From assembly GCA_018267365.1 (NCBI GenBank), contig JAFDYQ010000019.1, positions 1-64,000 of the forward strand: a stretch of DNA of 64,000 nucleotides, in the 5' to 3' direction. Below, piece after piece: positions 44,647 through 53,670 of this stretch. Each line of letters starts with the position of its first letter. Position 1 is the stretch's first letter. A program made the position numbers and the translations under genes. The notes under the pieces were generated by a model. It was given only the letters and a program-made list of their open reading frames with translations. It made no database searches and was not told the DNA's origin. This DNA comes from Bacteroidota bacterium. Its GTDB lineage: Bacteria; Bacteroidota; Bacteroidia; Chitinophagales; LD1.

Positions 44647-45705
44647 ATGAAACCACTATTCATAAATGGCGCGAGCTGTATTTCTCCTCAACCTACTTTC
44701 GGGACAGAGTTTCCTTTTGAGGCGAAGGAGTATACGGGTTCCAGGCTATCCTGTATAGAGCCGGATTACGCACCCTATATCGATCCGAAGCTATCCCGTC
44801 GTATGGGAAGGCTGCTGAAGTACGGCACCACTGCGGGACTGCAGGCGCTGCGAGACGCCGGTATACAGGTGCCTGATGCTATCTCTACAGGCACGGGCTT
44901 TGGCCTGCTGGATGACTCAGGTAAGTTTTTGAAGAATGTGATAGAGGCCGGCGAGGGCGTGGTGAGTCCTACGGCGTTTATTCAGTCTACACATAATACA
45001 GTCAGCTCAAACATAGCGCTGGCCATAGGCTGTCATGCGCACAACAATACTTTTGCGCATAAGGGCTTTTCCTTTGAAAGTGCGCTGGTGGACGCTCAGA
45101 TGCTCGCTACAGAGGATGACAAGATGGCCAATATACTGGTGGGAGCCTACGATGAGGTCACAGACTATAGCTATCAGATCATGCAGCGGCTTGGGCTGAT
45201 AAGGTCCGGAGGGGAGAGTAATACGGAGCTGCTAAAAACCACCGGTAGAGGCACCATAGCAGGGGAAGGGGCTGCTTTCTTTGTCCTGTCTACCCAAAAA
45301 GCGGAAAATACCTATGCTACGTACCGCGGTTGTAAACTGATCTATAAACCATCTTCAGCTCAAACGCTGTCAGAAGCTATTGAAGCTTTTCTGGCCGGTC
45401 ATGGACTGGACCGTTCTGAGGCGTCAGTGTTGTCGGGAGTTTGCGGCGATGACCGCCGGGATACCATCCTGAGAGCAATCAATGAGGGGCTCTTCAAAGG
45501 TAATACCGTATTGGCCTACAAGCACCTGTGCGGCGAATATATGACGTCCTCGGCTTTTGGCATGTGGGCGGCCGTGAACATACTCCGTACCCGGGGGGTG
45601 CCTGAGTATATGCTCCTCAGCGGCACCCCATCGTGTCCACAGCATATCCTAATATGCAATTCTTATAAGAATGATTACTCACTGATACTCTTGTCAGTGG
45701 CCTGA
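44647..45705 (+). CDS. KAS-like protein lacking active-site Cys (chain-length-factor-like)
   Basis: A 352-residue thiolase-fold protein. Alignment to the KAS at 41945 places TFAHKGFSFESALVDAQ over the TACSSS segment: no cysteine. The other half keeps AGEGAAFFVL, GVCGDDRRD and LAYKHLCGEYMTSSAFG, but the GH pair of the active site is not clean. This is what chain-length factors of type II PKS and the Cys-less partners in aryl-polyene clusters look like. It probably forms a heterodimer with the complete KAS. It is last in the run; no terminator is obvious. Confidence 0.85.
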   Translation: MKPLFINGASCISPQPTFGTEFPFEAKEYTGSRLSCIEPDYAPYIDPKLSRRMGRLLKYGTTAGLQALRDAGIQVPDAISTGTGFGLLDDSGKFLKNVIEAGEGVVSPTAFIQSTHNTVSSNIALAIGCHAHNNTFAHKGFSFESALVDAQMLATEDDKMANILVGAYDEVTDYSYQIMQRLGLIRSGGESNTELLKTTGRGTIAGEGAAFFVLSTQKAENTYATYRGCKLIYKPSSAQTLSEAIEAFLAGHGLDRSEASVLSGVCGDDRRDTILRAINEGLFKGNTVLAYKHLCGEYMTSSAFGMWAAVNILRTRGVPEYMLLSGTPSCPQHILICNSYKNDYSLILLSVA

Positions 45706-45840
45706 GGCGTACCGAAAAAATCTCAAATCCGACAATTTGATCGTGCCATGGTACGTTTTTAGTACTGTGACTGTCAATGGGTTGTTTTCAAAAATAGACA
45801 GCAAACAATTTGTTAACTTTTTCATATTTTTTGCGTAAAA

Positions 45841-45848
45841 TAATTTTG
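45841..45848 (+). promoter_or_regulatory. -7 box upstream of hpf
   Basis: TAATTTTG matches TAnnTTTG and is preceded 19 bases upstream by TTTT, a weak -33. It would give a leader of about 55 bases. Confidence 0.5.
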
Positions 45849-45908
45849 AAAGTCCTCCCTGTTTAGTAGTTTCAAACAACAATTTTTCATCATTAAAATC
45901 GAGCAATT

Positions 45909-46208
45909 ATGAACATTGTCATTCATCCGGTGCGGTTCGACGCATCTACTCAGCTCATCTCATTTGTCAATAAAAAACTCCAGAAACTGGAAACATTCTT
46001 TGATCGCATCGTAGAGGCGGAGGTCTTTCTCAAGATGGATACGAAGCAAAATATCAAGGACAAGACGGTGGAGATAAAGCTGCACGTCCCGGGCAAGACG
46101 ATATTCGTGTGTGAAACGTCCAAGACCTTTGAAGAGAGCACAGACCTGGCTATAGACACCATGTCGCGCCAGCTAAAGAAGCAAAAAGAAAAGGCCAGAG
46201 CGGTATAA
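45909..46208 (+). CDS. hpf: short ribosome hibernation-promoting factor
   Basis: A 99-residue HPF/YfiA-family protein: beta-alpha fold start MNIVIHPVRFDASTQLISFVNKKLQKLETFFDRIV, then EVFLKMD, VEIKLHVPGKTIF and a terminal helix TDLAIDTMSRQLKKQKEKAR. The short form (no C-terminal dimerisation domain) promotes 100S formation or subunit inactivation at stationary phase. It is ahead of the tRNA-tuf operon but separated from it by a strong hairpin. Confidence 0.95.
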   Translation: MNIVIHPVRFDASTQLISFVNKKLQKLETFFDRIVEAEVFLKMDTKQNIKDKTVEIKLHVPGKTIFVCETSKTFEESTDLAIDTMSRQLKKQKEKARAV

Positions 46209-46234
46209 GCCCTCCCGACATAATCTAATAGTGA

Positions 46235-46275
46235 CGGCCCCGTATGCAGTGAATGTATACGGGGCCGGTGCTTTA
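46235..46275 (+). terminator. strong hairpin terminator after hpf
   Basis: CGGCCCCGTAT (46235-46245) and ATACGGGGCCG (46257-46267) pair perfectly over 11 bp with an 11-base loop. The T-tract that follows is poor (GTGCTTTATA). Confidence 0.7.
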
Positions 46276-46310
46276 TACACAAAATTTGTGGAGAAAATAG
46301 TAAGCGGCGT

Positions 46311-46341
46311 TTTGCAATCTGAAAATATGTCGCTATAATTG
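46311..46341 (+). promoter_or_regulatory. promoter of the tRNA-tuf operon
   Basis: TTTG (46311-46314), exactly 19 bases, then TATAATTG (46334-46341), one base from the TAnnTTTG consensus. It lies 65 bases ahead of the first tRNA. Confidence 0.75.
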
Positions 46342-46405
46342 CGTCCCGTTTACGAAAGGGCGGGAAAATTCGTTGTTTGACAGAATAGATGAGCGTAAGA
46401 AATAA

Positions 46406-46478
46406 GCCGAAGTAGCTCAGCTGGTAGAGCTACTGATTTGTAATCAGTAGGTCGGGGGTTCGATTCCCTCCTTCGGCT
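46406..46478 (+). tRNA. tRNA-Thr(TGT)
   Basis: Acceptor GCCGAAG pairs with CTTCGGC; D-arm GCTC..GAGC; anticodon loop TTTGTAA (anticodon TGT); T-loop GGTTCGATTCC. Discriminator T; CCA is not encoded. Confidence 0.97.
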
Positions 46479-46499
46479 CTATATGTCTCCAATGGCGAC

Positions 46500-46582
46500 G
46501 GGTAGGTAGTCAAGTGGCCAACGACAACAGACTGTAAATCTGTCCTCTTCGGAGTTCCGTGGTTCGAATCCACGCCTGCCCA
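46500..46582 (+). tRNA. tRNA-Tyr(GTA)
   Basis: Acceptor GGGTAGG pairs with CCTGCCC (one T-G); anticodon loop CTGTAAA (GTA); a long variable arm (CCTCTTCGGAGTT) as expected of tyrosine tRNA; T-arm CCGTGGTTCGAATCCACG. Discriminator A; CCA not encoded. Confidence 0.97.
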
Positions 46583-46619
46583 CACTTTTTTTAATGATTT
46601 TCCGCTCATCACTTAGTAT

Positions 46620-46692
46620 GCGGGAGTAGCTCAGCTGGTAGAGCGACAGCCTTCCAAGCTGTAGGTCGCGGGTTCGAACCTCGTCTCCCGCT
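46620..46692 (+). tRNA. tRNA-Gly(TCC)
   Basis: Acceptor GCGGGAG pairs with CTCCCGC; anticodon loop CTTCCAA (TCC); T-arm GCGGGTTCGAACCTCGT. A CCA is encoded at 46693-46695, unlike the first two tRNAs. Confidence 0.97.
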
Positions 46693-46740
46693 CCAGTAGC
46701 AACGGAGACACAGATCACATCTGTGCCGATAGTGCGAAAA

Positions 46741-46812
<72 letters not shown>

Positions 46813-46901
46813 CCATTTTAATAAATAGCGGAGCAGATATACGGAGCTGGAATTTTATTAAAACATAAAGAATTTAAAACAACAATTAAAAAACAATAAC
46901 A

Positions 46902-48098
46902 ATGGCTAAAGAGAAATTTATCAAAGACAAGCCGCACGTAAACATTGGTACCATCGGTCACGTTGACCACGGTAAGACTACCCTTACTGCTGCGATCACT
47001 ACTGTACTGTCAAAGAAGGGCCTCGCTGAGGTGCGTGACTACTCTTCGATAGATAACGCTCCTGAGGAAAAAGAACGTGGTATCACGATCAACACAGCTC
47101 ACGTAGAGTACCAGACGGCTAACCGTCACTATGCTCACGTGGATTGCCCGGGCCACGCCGATTATATCAAGAACATGGTAACTGGTGCTGCCCAGATGGA
47201 CGGCGCTATCGTGGTAGTAGCTGCGACTGACGGTCCTATGCCTCAGACTCGTGAGCACATCCTGCTCTGCCGTCAGGTGGGCGTGCCTAAGCTGGTAGTA
47301 TTTATGAATAAAGTAGACCTGGTAGAAGATCCTGAGTTTCTCGAGCTCGGCGAAATGGAGATCCGTGACCTCCTGACCTTCTACGGTTTCGAAGGTGATA
47401 AAACGCCGGTGATCCAAGGCTCTGCCCTGGGTGGCCTGAATGGCGAAGAAAAGTGGGTAAAGAAGATCGACGAGCTGATGGAAGCTGTGGATACCTTCAT
47501 CCCGGTTCCTCCACGTGCTGTAGACCAGCCGTTCCTGATGCCGGTAGAAGACGTATTCTCTATCACAGGTCGTGGTACAGTAGCTACAGGTCGTATCGAG
47601 CGTGGTGTGATCAACTCTAACGATCCGGTAGAAATCATCGGTCTGCAGAAGGAAGGTGAGAAGGCTCTCACATCTACTGTGACAGGTGTGGAAATGTTCC
47701 GCAAGATCCTCGATCGCGGCGAAGCTGGTGACAACGTAGGTCTCCTCCTCCGTGGTATAGAAAAAGAGCAGATCAAGCGTGGTATGGTTGTTTGCAAGCC
47801 AGGCTCTGTAAACCCTCACTCTGAGTTCAAGTGCGAAGTATACGTACTGAGCAAGGACGAAGGTGGCCGTCACACTCCGTTCTTCAACGAGTATCGTCCT
47901 CAGTTCTACTTCCGTACTACGGACGTGACCGGTACTATCACTCTGCCAACAGGCACTGAGATGGTAATGCCTGGTGACAACGTAACACTGGACGTGAAGC
48001 TGATCTACCCTATCGCAATGGAGAAAGGTCTCCGCTTTGCGATCCGTGAAGGTGGCCGTACCGTAGGTGCAGGTCAGGTGACAGAAGTGACTAAGTAA
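46902..48098 (+). CDS. tuf: elongation factor Tu
   Basis: A 398-residue GTPase that brings aminoacyl-tRNA to the ribosome. G1 [14 protein letters not shown], switch-[14 protein letters not shown]3 [13 protein letters not shown]4 NKVD and G5 SAL; domains 2 and 3 are complete, ending [13 protein letters not shown]. Codon choice is strongly biased (ATC, CGT, GGT, AAG) compared with neighbours that use many ATA codons, the mark of very high expression. It is the last member of the Thr-Tyr-Gly-Thr-tuf transcript and has a strong terminator. Confidence 0.99.
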   Translation: MAKEKFIKDKPHVNIGTIGHVDHGKTTLTAAITTVLSKKGLAEVRDYSSIDNAPEEKERGITINTAHVEYQTANRHYAHVDCPGHADYIKNMVTGAAQMDGAIVVVAATDGPMPQTREHILLCRQVGVPKLVVFMNKVDLVEDPEFLELGEMEIRDLLTFYGFEGDKTPVIQGSALGGLNGEEKWVKKIDELMEAVDTFIPVPPRAVDQPFLMPVEDVFSITGRGTVATGRIERGVINSNDPVEIIGLQKEGEKALTSTVTGVEMFRKILDRGEAGDNVGLLLRGIEKEQIKRGMVVCKPGSVNPHSEFKCEVYVLSKDEGGRHTPFFNEYRPQFYFRTTDVTGTITLPTGTEMVMPGDNVTLDVKLIYPIAMEKGLRFAIREGGRTVGAGQVTEVTK

Positions 48099-48121
48099 TC
48101 ACTAAGATCAACATAAGAATG

Positions 48122-48152
48122 AAAGGCGAACTTCGGTTCGCCTTTTGTTTTT
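48122..48152 (+). terminator. terminator of the tRNA-tuf operon
   Basis: AAAGGCGAAC-TTCG-GTTCGCCTTT with a TTCG tetraloop, then TGTTTTTT. Perfect 10-bp stem. Confidence 0.92.
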
Positions 48153-48222
48153 TATCTCATGGATGGCCAAGGAGAAAGAGAGAATACCGCTAGATGAGGA
48201 TGCGGCCTCAAAGTCCCGGACA

Positions 48223-48250
48223 CAAAAAAGCCTGAGTAAATACTCAGGCT
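48223..48250 (-). terminator. terminator of the convergent lipoprotein gene
   Basis: Minus strand AGCCTGAGTA-TT-TACTCAGGCT followed by TTTTTTG, 23 bases after the stop at 48273. Confidence 0.88.
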
Positions 48251-48272
48251 CCCGTATGATGGTGTATCTATA

Positions 48273-48725
48273 TCAGTGACGAGGTATCCCATTGAAATAT
48301 CCGTACTGTATGTCCATTGTCTTGCTGTGGTCATTTTTGTCTCTGGCCTTGAAGCTGAAGCTCCCGTTCATCACGTGAAGAGAATCATTGAAATACTGTG
48401 AAATGGATATGGTGCCATCTATGGACTGCCAGGTGGTGGTGCCATCGAGATAGTAGGCCGTATTGTAGCCCGTATCCAGATGCACATCGCCTATGGTATC
48501 AGTGTTGGATAGCGTTATTTTGAGAATATCTGCATTATTGATCTGACCGTGGATCGTAGTGCCCAGGCTGCGCTGATAGAAAGCAGTATCTGTCACATAT
48601 TCCTTGCCGCCCGCAGCAAACCTTAAACCCGGAAATCCCGGCTGGTCAAGGTTATCCTTTTTGCACGATAGAGCAGCTGCAGCGATCATACCCGCTGAGG
48701 CGAGTATCAGAAATGTCTTTTTCAT
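48273..48725 (-). CDS. hypothetical lipoprotein, 150 residues
   Basis: Lipoprotein with LSC at Cys21 (MKKTFLILASAGMIAAAALSC), then a short KKDN tether and one beta-rich domain: LRFAAGGKEYVTDTAFYQRSLGTTIHGQINNADILKITL and GTISISQYFNDSLHVMNGSFSFKARDK. This resembles the immunoglobulin-like or DUF-type small lipoproteins frequent in Chitinophagaceae, but I cannot name the family. Converges with tuf; own terminator. Confidence 0.8.
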   Translation of the reverse strand: MKKTFLILASAGMIAAAALSCKKDNLDQPGFPGLRFAAGGKEYVTDTAFYQRSLGTTIHGQINNADILKITLSNTDTIGDVHLDTGYNTAYYLDGTTTWQSIDGTISISQYFNDSLHVMNGSFSFKARDKNDHSKTMDIQYGYFNGIPRH

Positions 48726-48870
48726 CTAATGAATATTGATATCTGATTGTAAAGATGCATTATTCGTGAAACACCGTAAGCGCTTTAACTAATTTTGAGG
48801 TGAAAAGCTGATGTGCTTCGGTACATAGTGTTTTCGCGATCAAACATTTAACATTATCATTGACTCCGAA

Positions 48871-49320
48871 ATGGAATCATACACACTCCCTATCCAGATA
48901 CGGTGGTCAGATATAGACGCCAATAATCATATGCGCCACTCGGCCTTTTATGACTATGGCGCCTGGATGCGGATCATGTTTCTCGCTGCGAAAGGAATCG
49001 ATATGAAGTGGATGAAAGCGCATCAAAATGGTCCGATCCTTTTTCGCGAAGAAGCGATATTCAAGAGGGAGATACGCTTTGAAGACAAGGTGACCATCAA
49101 CGTAGAGATCACCAAATCTACGGCAGACTACAGCAGATGGTCGCTGCGCCATAGCTTCGTGAAAGAGGATGGAACACTGGCCGCGATCATCAATGTAGAC
49201 GGGGCCTGGTTTAGCACGGCAGAGCGCAAACTGATAGTGCCGGATGAAACCCTGGTGAGGGCTTTTGAAGCATTCCCGAAAGCTGCCGAATTTGAATGGA
49301 TAGAAAGGACAAAGAAGTAA
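48871..49320 (+). CDS. 4HBT-type acyl-CoA thioesterase
   Basis: A 149-residue hotdog-fold enzyme. The active-site block IRWSDIDANNHMRHSAFYDYGAWMR holds the typical D...N-H-M pattern of YbgC/FadM-like thioesterases. Also IFKREIRFEDKVTINVEIT. It hydrolyses acyl-CoA; substrate chain unknown. The next gene (DinB-like) begins 3 bases after its stop, so they are co-transcribed. Confidence 0.92.
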   Translation: MESYTLPIQIRWSDIDANNHMRHSAFYDYGAWMRIMFLAAKGIDMKWMKAHQNGPILFREEAIFKREIRFEDKVTINVEITKSTADYSRWSLRHSFVKEDGTLAAIINVDGAWFSTAERKLIVPDETLVRAFEAFPKAAEFEWIERTKK

Positions 49321-49323
49321 GCC

Positions 49324-49857
49324 ATGACACATGCGAAACTAAGTGACCGAATAGACGCGCTGGAGCAAAAGCGCGTAGCCATGTTTGAGAAGCTAACGGC
49401 CTATGATCACGAGACTCTGAACAGGAAGCCATCTGCCGAAGCGTGGTCTGCCATACAGACGCTGGAGCACATGATGACGGTGGAAATGGCGGCAACATCT
49501 TATGTCAAGAAGAAGGCACTGGATAAGACCTCTGCTAGGAAGACCGGAATAAAGCAATGGTTTCGCTCGCTGATGCTGGATAGCTATCTGCGCAGCCCAA
49601 AGAAGTTTCCCGCGCCGTCATCGGTAGTGCCGGTTCTCACGCAGGCCTCCCTGCACGAAATACGCCGCCAGTGGGATACCGTACGCCTGGATATGCGCAA
49701 CGCTATCAAAGATATGCCGGAGGAACTGCTGAGTCACGGCTGGTTCAAGCATCCTGCTGTAGGGATGCTAAACTTCAAGCAGATGCTGACATTTATGGAG
49801 GCGCACTATGACCGCCATGAGAATCAGGTATGGCGCACACTGCAGGCCATGGCCTAG
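49324..49857 (+). CDS. DinB-like four-helix protein
   Basis: A 177-residue helical protein of the DinB/YfiT-like type: RIDALEQKRVAMFEKLTAY, NRKPSAEAWSAIQTLEHMMTVEM (first metal His is in LEHMM), and FKQMLTFMEAHYDRHENQVWRTL, where HYDRHENQ offers the other two histidines. The family includes metal-dependent thiol transferases and many proteins of unknown role. Co-transcribed with the thioesterase. Confidence 0.9.
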   Translation: MTHAKLSDRIDALEQKRVAMFEKLTAYDHETLNRKPSAEAWSAIQTLEHMMTVEMAATSYVKKKALDKTSARKTGIKQWFRSLMLDSYLRSPKKFPAPSSVVPVLTQASLHEIRRQWDTVRLDMRNAIKDMPEELLSHGWFKHPAVGMLNFKQMLTFMEAHYDRHENQVWRTLQAMA

Positions 49858-49936
49858 ACCGCTGCACCGTGTATGGTGGAGAACTTATCCCTCATGTTTT
49901 TTACGCATTCTGCAAGATTGACTTACTTTACCCTAT

Positions 49937-51646
49937 ATGCCGGAGATGGTGCAGGCACAGAGTAAGTACATGAAGATCACTATAGCTGTGATAGCAGTAG
50001 TGGCCATCATCATGCTGCTGCCCTACCTGATACTGGGAGATAACTGCTATATACGCCTGCACGATAACCTGGAGGGAGAGTGGATATGGCTACAACTGAT
50101 GGCACAGAGCCACACATCCTTTGGCATCTACAGCTGGGTACGCGTGCCACAGGTCATGCAGGGCATACAGCGTAACGTACTGCCCACCGGACTCTCTGTG
50201 AATATGCTACTCGTGATATGGCTCGGTATGTACAGAGCGTACATCGTGAGCGGCATCCTGATCCGCATTATCGGATTCATAGGGATGGTGCTGGTGCTGA
50301 AAGATTACTTTGTCAAGGATCCTAAAGACCGGCATATAGTCTATCTCTGTGCGCTCATCTTTGTCGTGCTCCCGGTCTATATACCCTTTGGCCTTACCGT
50401 GCTGGGGCAGCCACTGCTATTTTGGGCATTTCTCAATCTGCAGGACCGGATACGCATAGGCCTGAGCTATGCCATCATTATTTTATTCCCTTTTTACTCC
50501 TCTATGGTATGGCTGGTAGTACCATTTGAGGTCCTGCTCGCTGTCGCTGTGTGGTACTTCTACCAGCGGGAGCAGATCAGCGTGCATCTCGTAGCAGGTG
50601 GTGGCCTGCTGGTGGTGATATATATCCTGGTCAATCTGCCTATGCTCAGCCTGTCAGTACTGAATCCCGATTTTATCTCTCACCGGCTGGCATACAATCT
50701 ATATATGCTGGAGAAGCCCAACCTGCTCCAGTCTATTGGCGAATTTGCCACATTGTTCTTTTTCTCACATTATCACGTGGCCACCTTTGTGCCGATCATG
50801 GTCATGATAGCCATGGGCCTGACGCTGCACAGAAGAGCTACACTGCCCACTATTCTTTTCTGGGCCATCATCGCTATCTGCTTCGTGCAAGCCTTTTACA
50901 GCTTTGGCGAATATGCGCTGATGAATAAGTTCGCGTTTCTGAAGAGTTTCCGCTTCAACAGGTTTTCTATACTGCTACCTCTGGTGTGGGTTTTGTCTTT
51001 TGCGCTGGCGCTGCAGACGATGGACCATAGCCGTGCCCTGCGCTGGCTTGTGATGCCGTTTCTGATGATACAGCTGGCCATAGCCCTGTATGGCAATGAC
51101 GAGGTATTGCATGACTACCGTACTATGCTGGGACATCAGAAGTTTCCCACGTTCAAAAACTATATGGCGGTAAACCAGTTTGACTCGATCAAGGCATACA
51201 TCCATGAACCGGTGGATAGCTACTCCGTAGTGAGCCTGGGTATCAGTCCTAGTATCGCCTGGTATAATGGCATGTATACTCTGGATGGATTGCTGTCCAT
51301 ATATGACCTCCGCTACAAGACTTATTTTCGCCGCATCATAGCAGGCGAGATAGACAAAAGCGCTGCACTGCAGCAGTACTTTGATGGATGGGGTAACCGG
51401 TGCTATGTTTTCAGCTCTGAGCTCGGTATCAAACATAAGGATATCAACTGCTCAAAGTACGACCACAGGAGTATATCTCATTTTAGCTTTGACACGGGTG
51501 CGTTCAGGGATATGGGAGGGAGGTATATCCTCTCAGGAGTGGAGATCAGGAATGCAGAAGCTATAGGCCTGCATCTGGAGAAGCTTTTTGTGGACAAGGA
51601 AAGCTGGTGGAACATATATTTATATTCTGTAAAAAAGAAGGTATGA
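49937..51646 (+). CDS. large polytopic membrane protein, GT-C-like
   Basis: A 569-residue protein with about 11-12 membrane helices. After the first helix comes DNCYIRLHDNLEGEWIW, an acidic first loop resembling the catalytic loop of GT-C glycosyltransferases (DUF6044-like). A soluble C-terminal region (QFDSIKAYIHEPVDSYSVVSLGISPSIAWYNGMYTLDGL) follows the helices. Its sugar donor and acceptor are unknown. The ATG at 51643 of the next small gene overlaps its stop. Confidence 0.75.
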   Translation: MPEMVQAQSKYMKITIAVIAVVAIIMLLPYLILGDNCYIRLHDNLEGEWIWLQLMAQSHTSFGIYSWVRVPQVMQGIQRNVLPTGLSVNMLLVIWLGMYRAYIVSGILIRIIGFIGMVLVLKDYFVKDPKDRHIVYLCALIFVVLPVYIPFGLTVLGQPLLFWAFLNLQDRIRIGLSYAIIILFPFYSSMVWLVVPFEVLLAVAVWYFYQREQISVHLVAGGGLLVVIYILVNLPMLSLSVLNPDFISHRLAYNLYMLEKPNLLQSIGEFATLFFFSHYHVATFVPIMVMIAMGLTLHRRATLPTILFWAIIAICFVQAFYSFGEYALMNKFAFLKSFRFNRFSILLPLVWVLSFALALQTMDHSRALRWLVMPFLMIQLAIALYGNDEVLHDYRTMLGHQKFPTFKNYMAVNQFDSIKAYIHEPVDSYSVVSLGISPSIAWYNGMYTLDGLLSIYDLRYKTYFRRIIAGEIDKSAALQQYFDGWGNRCYVFSSELGIKHKDINCSKYDHRSISHFSFDTGAFRDMGGRYILSGVEIRNAEAIGLHLEKLFVDKESWWNIYLYSVKKKV

Positions 51647-51858
51647 TATCCTCTGTACACCGCCTGCGCATCACTGCCATTTGCTGCTTTTTCCCATTGG
51701 CACTCATTGGATTGGGTAAAGAAAAAAAGGCGGCGCATACGGCCATCCGCTATTATTATTCCGCCATACTGGCGTTTGGTGTTTTTATGGTCGGGCTGGC
51801 AGTATACACATACACCCGTGGAGGAAATTTCATTCCTGTGCTCGGAACTTTCTATTGA
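51643..51858 (+). CDS. small two-helix membrane protein, translationally coupled
   Basis: A 71-residue protein read from ATG 51643, whose ATGA overlaps the stop of the GT-C-like gene. Two hydrophobic segments (ITAICCFFPLALIGLG; YYYSAILAFGVFMVGLAVY) flank a short basic loop KEKKAAH. The overlap and the two membrane segments support a real gene; it may be a subunit of, or an assembly factor for, the preceding enzyme. Family not recognised. Confidence 0.55.
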   Translation: MISSVHRLRITAICCFFPLALIGLGKEKKAAHTAIRYYYSAILAFGVFMVGLAVYTYTRGGNFIPVLGTFY

Positions 51859-51915
51859 AATGCTTCATTTTTCCAGTGAAAGCAGTATTTTTCGCCCTGT
51901 AATACATGCAGTATA

Positions 51916-53208
51916 ATGAAGCAACGCAGCTATAACTATGTGACCGGTACAGCCGCTACCGGCTATCAGGTACAGAAAGTCAATATAGAATCAGAAGATC
52001 TGTATGACAAGGAACTCGTGCTGCTGGCTTTCCACATCAGTGAGCTGCATAATGCAGATAAGATACTCAAGCTATTTGGCCTGAGGGACGATACGAACTA
52101 TTTCTACGAGCAGTGCCGTAGCGTGATCTCTGCTGCAGAGAGCCACCAGCAGGAGGATGGCGGCGGCGGGTTTTCGTTCCAGGCTTACTTCCACAACTTC
52201 CCCGAGTCCGTCATCCATATCAATGACCGTGCGATAGTGGTCGTGGCCCTCGAGCCAAAGGATGAGACAAATGCCAACGGCCTGAAAGACTACTGGCTCG
52301 TAGGCTATATCCACGCCAATATCTTTGACCTGCGCGATCGCGATGGCAGCCTGCATGAGGGCTTCTACTACAATATGCTCCGTATCAGCGAGCGTGCAGC
52401 GGGTGGTGTGAAAGTATACCGCCGCAAGAAGATCTTTACGATGATCTTCTCTGTGCTGCATAGCCTCGTGGAGGTGTATGGGGTACACTTTGCCTATGCT
52501 TCTATGGGCAAGCAGAATAAGGCTATACACGATGCGCTGGTGCTAAACTCAAAGAAGTACAATAAGCATTTTGAGACCTTCTCTATGCGCACCGATCAGG
52601 TGATCAATAAGCTCTATGGCAGCAAGAGCGCGGCTAAGCAGATGGTAGATATCACGCACGATATACCAAAGCTGAAAGAGATGTATAAGATGCTGATGGC
52701 GGAGAAGCGCGACTATGTATTTAATAACCTGCACTCAGAGGACCTCTGGCTGAAACTGATAGAGAATATCAGCAAGTACTCCAAGACCAGCCGCGTATGG
52801 ATGATACCGGATGCCAATGGCAATATGGCAGCAGCTGGCGTAGGTATGAACTGGGGCGACTACTTTGCGCTCACGCTGGAGAATCCAAAGGGACTGTTCA
52901 AATTCCTTGCCTCGCTGAAGCTGACTGACAGGCTGCTGTATCCTATACACCTCGTAGGATCACGTGATGCGGTGAAGACGCTGCTCAAAGGGATGGCTAG
53001 TCACTATCTCAAAAATCATAAGGTCTACCTGTCTGTCATCAACTCATACGAGGCAGACAAATACAAAGACCTGAAAAAGGGCTTTATACACGATGATTAC
53101 ATTAACTTCATCATCTCAGACCGTCCGGAGCATCTCGTAGCTCTCAAGGAGCAGTCTAAGTCGGAGGGAGGGCACGTGAGGTACTTTATAGATAATCCGA
53201 TATTGTAA
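51916..53208 (+). CDS. hypothetical protein, 430 residues
   Basis: A soluble protein with no signal or membrane helix. It has an N-terminal alpha/beta region (DLYDKELVLLAFHISELHNADKILKLFG; SVIHINDRAIVVVALEP), a middle region (KIFTMIFSVLHSLVEVYGVHFAYASMGKQNKAIHDALVLN) and a C-terminal part that seems a second alpha/beta domain (GVGMNWGDYFALTLENP; LLYPIHLVGSRDAVKTLLKGMASHYL). I do not recognise a family. A GNAT-like or structural fold is possible but not supported by a clear motif. Codon use is native. Confidence 0.7.
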   Translation: MKQRSYNYVTGTAATGYQVQKVNIESEDLYDKELVLLAFHISELHNADKILKLFGLRDDTNYFYEQCRSVISAAESHQQEDGGGGFSFQAYFHNFPESVIHINDRAIVVVALEPKDETNANGLKDYWLVGYIHANIFDLRDRDGSLHEGFYYNMLRISERAAGGVKVYRRKKIFTMIFSVLHSLVEVYGVHFAYASMGKQNKAIHDALVLNSKKYNKHFETFSMRTDQVINKLYGSKSAAKQMVDITHDIPKLKEMYKMLMAEKRDYVFNNLHSEDLWLKLIENISKYSKTSRVWMIPDANGNMAAAGVGMNWGDYFALTLENPKGLFKFLASLKLTDRLLYPIHLVGSRDAVKTLLKGMASHYLKNHKVYLSVINSYEADKYKDLKKGFIHDDYINFIISDRPEHLVALKEQSKSEGGHVRYFIDNPIL

Positions 53209-53211
53209 AAA

Positions 53212-53670
53212 GTGGCAAACAGCGAATCTAGCGAAGAACCGCTTCTTACGTCAAATCGTAGGGATGTATGGCGCTTCTGGATTTTCGCTACTGTGGTTTC
53301 TATACTTTTACTCTATTGTCGGGTATCTAATCCGGACTTGTTTTCTAATGTCTTTAAAGGAGAAAAATTTGGAGCCATTCTGGTGTCTATCGTTTACGGC
53401 TTGCTGCTGTTAGCAGGGATAAGGCTTACTTTAATTTGTAGTGTTGTCCGAATATATCCTGATCGCATACTTCAGAAGAAACCTTTCGCCGTGCAAGAAA
53501 CTTTCCCGTTAGATCAGATCAGCGGCTGGCAGGCCTCATATGGCCGTGGAGGACTCAATGGAATATGGATACATTTCGGAAATAGGAAAATCCATATTCT
53601 AGGCACAGGTAATATAGAAGAGTTTTACAATTTCCTTAAAGAAAGAGGATATCCGAGATCCAAGGGCTGA
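53212..53670 (+). CDS. hypothetical membrane protein with PH-like tail
   Basis: A 152-residue protein from GTG 53212, 3 bases after the preceding gene. Two membrane helices (FWIFATVVSILLLYC; FGAILVSIVYGLLLLAGI), then a beta-rich cytosolic domain (VRIYPDRILQKKPFAVQETFPLDQISGWQASYGRGGLNGIWIHFGNRKIHI) like bacterial PH domains. Codon use is more AT-rich than its neighbours, suggesting later acquisition. Function unknown. Confidence 0.7.
   Translation: MANSESSEEPLLTSNRRDVWRFWIFATVVSILLLYCRVSNPDLFSNVFKGEKFGAILVSIVYGLLLLAGIRLTLICSVVRIYPDRILQKKPFAVQETFPLDQISGWQASYGRGGLNGIWIHFGNRKIHILGTGNIEEFYNFLKERGYPRSKG

Noticed and set aside
46430-46718. Two minus-strand ORFs across the tRNA genes (containing GGNRTPDLLITNQ and RRGFEPRNSEEDRF)
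   Set aside because: They are translated antisense tRNA sequence; the same peptides are a common source of spurious protein annotations.
47010-47873. 287-codon ORF antisense to tuf
   Set aside because: It is a shadow of the strongly codon-biased tuf gene and is rich in Tyr, His and Thr without any domain.
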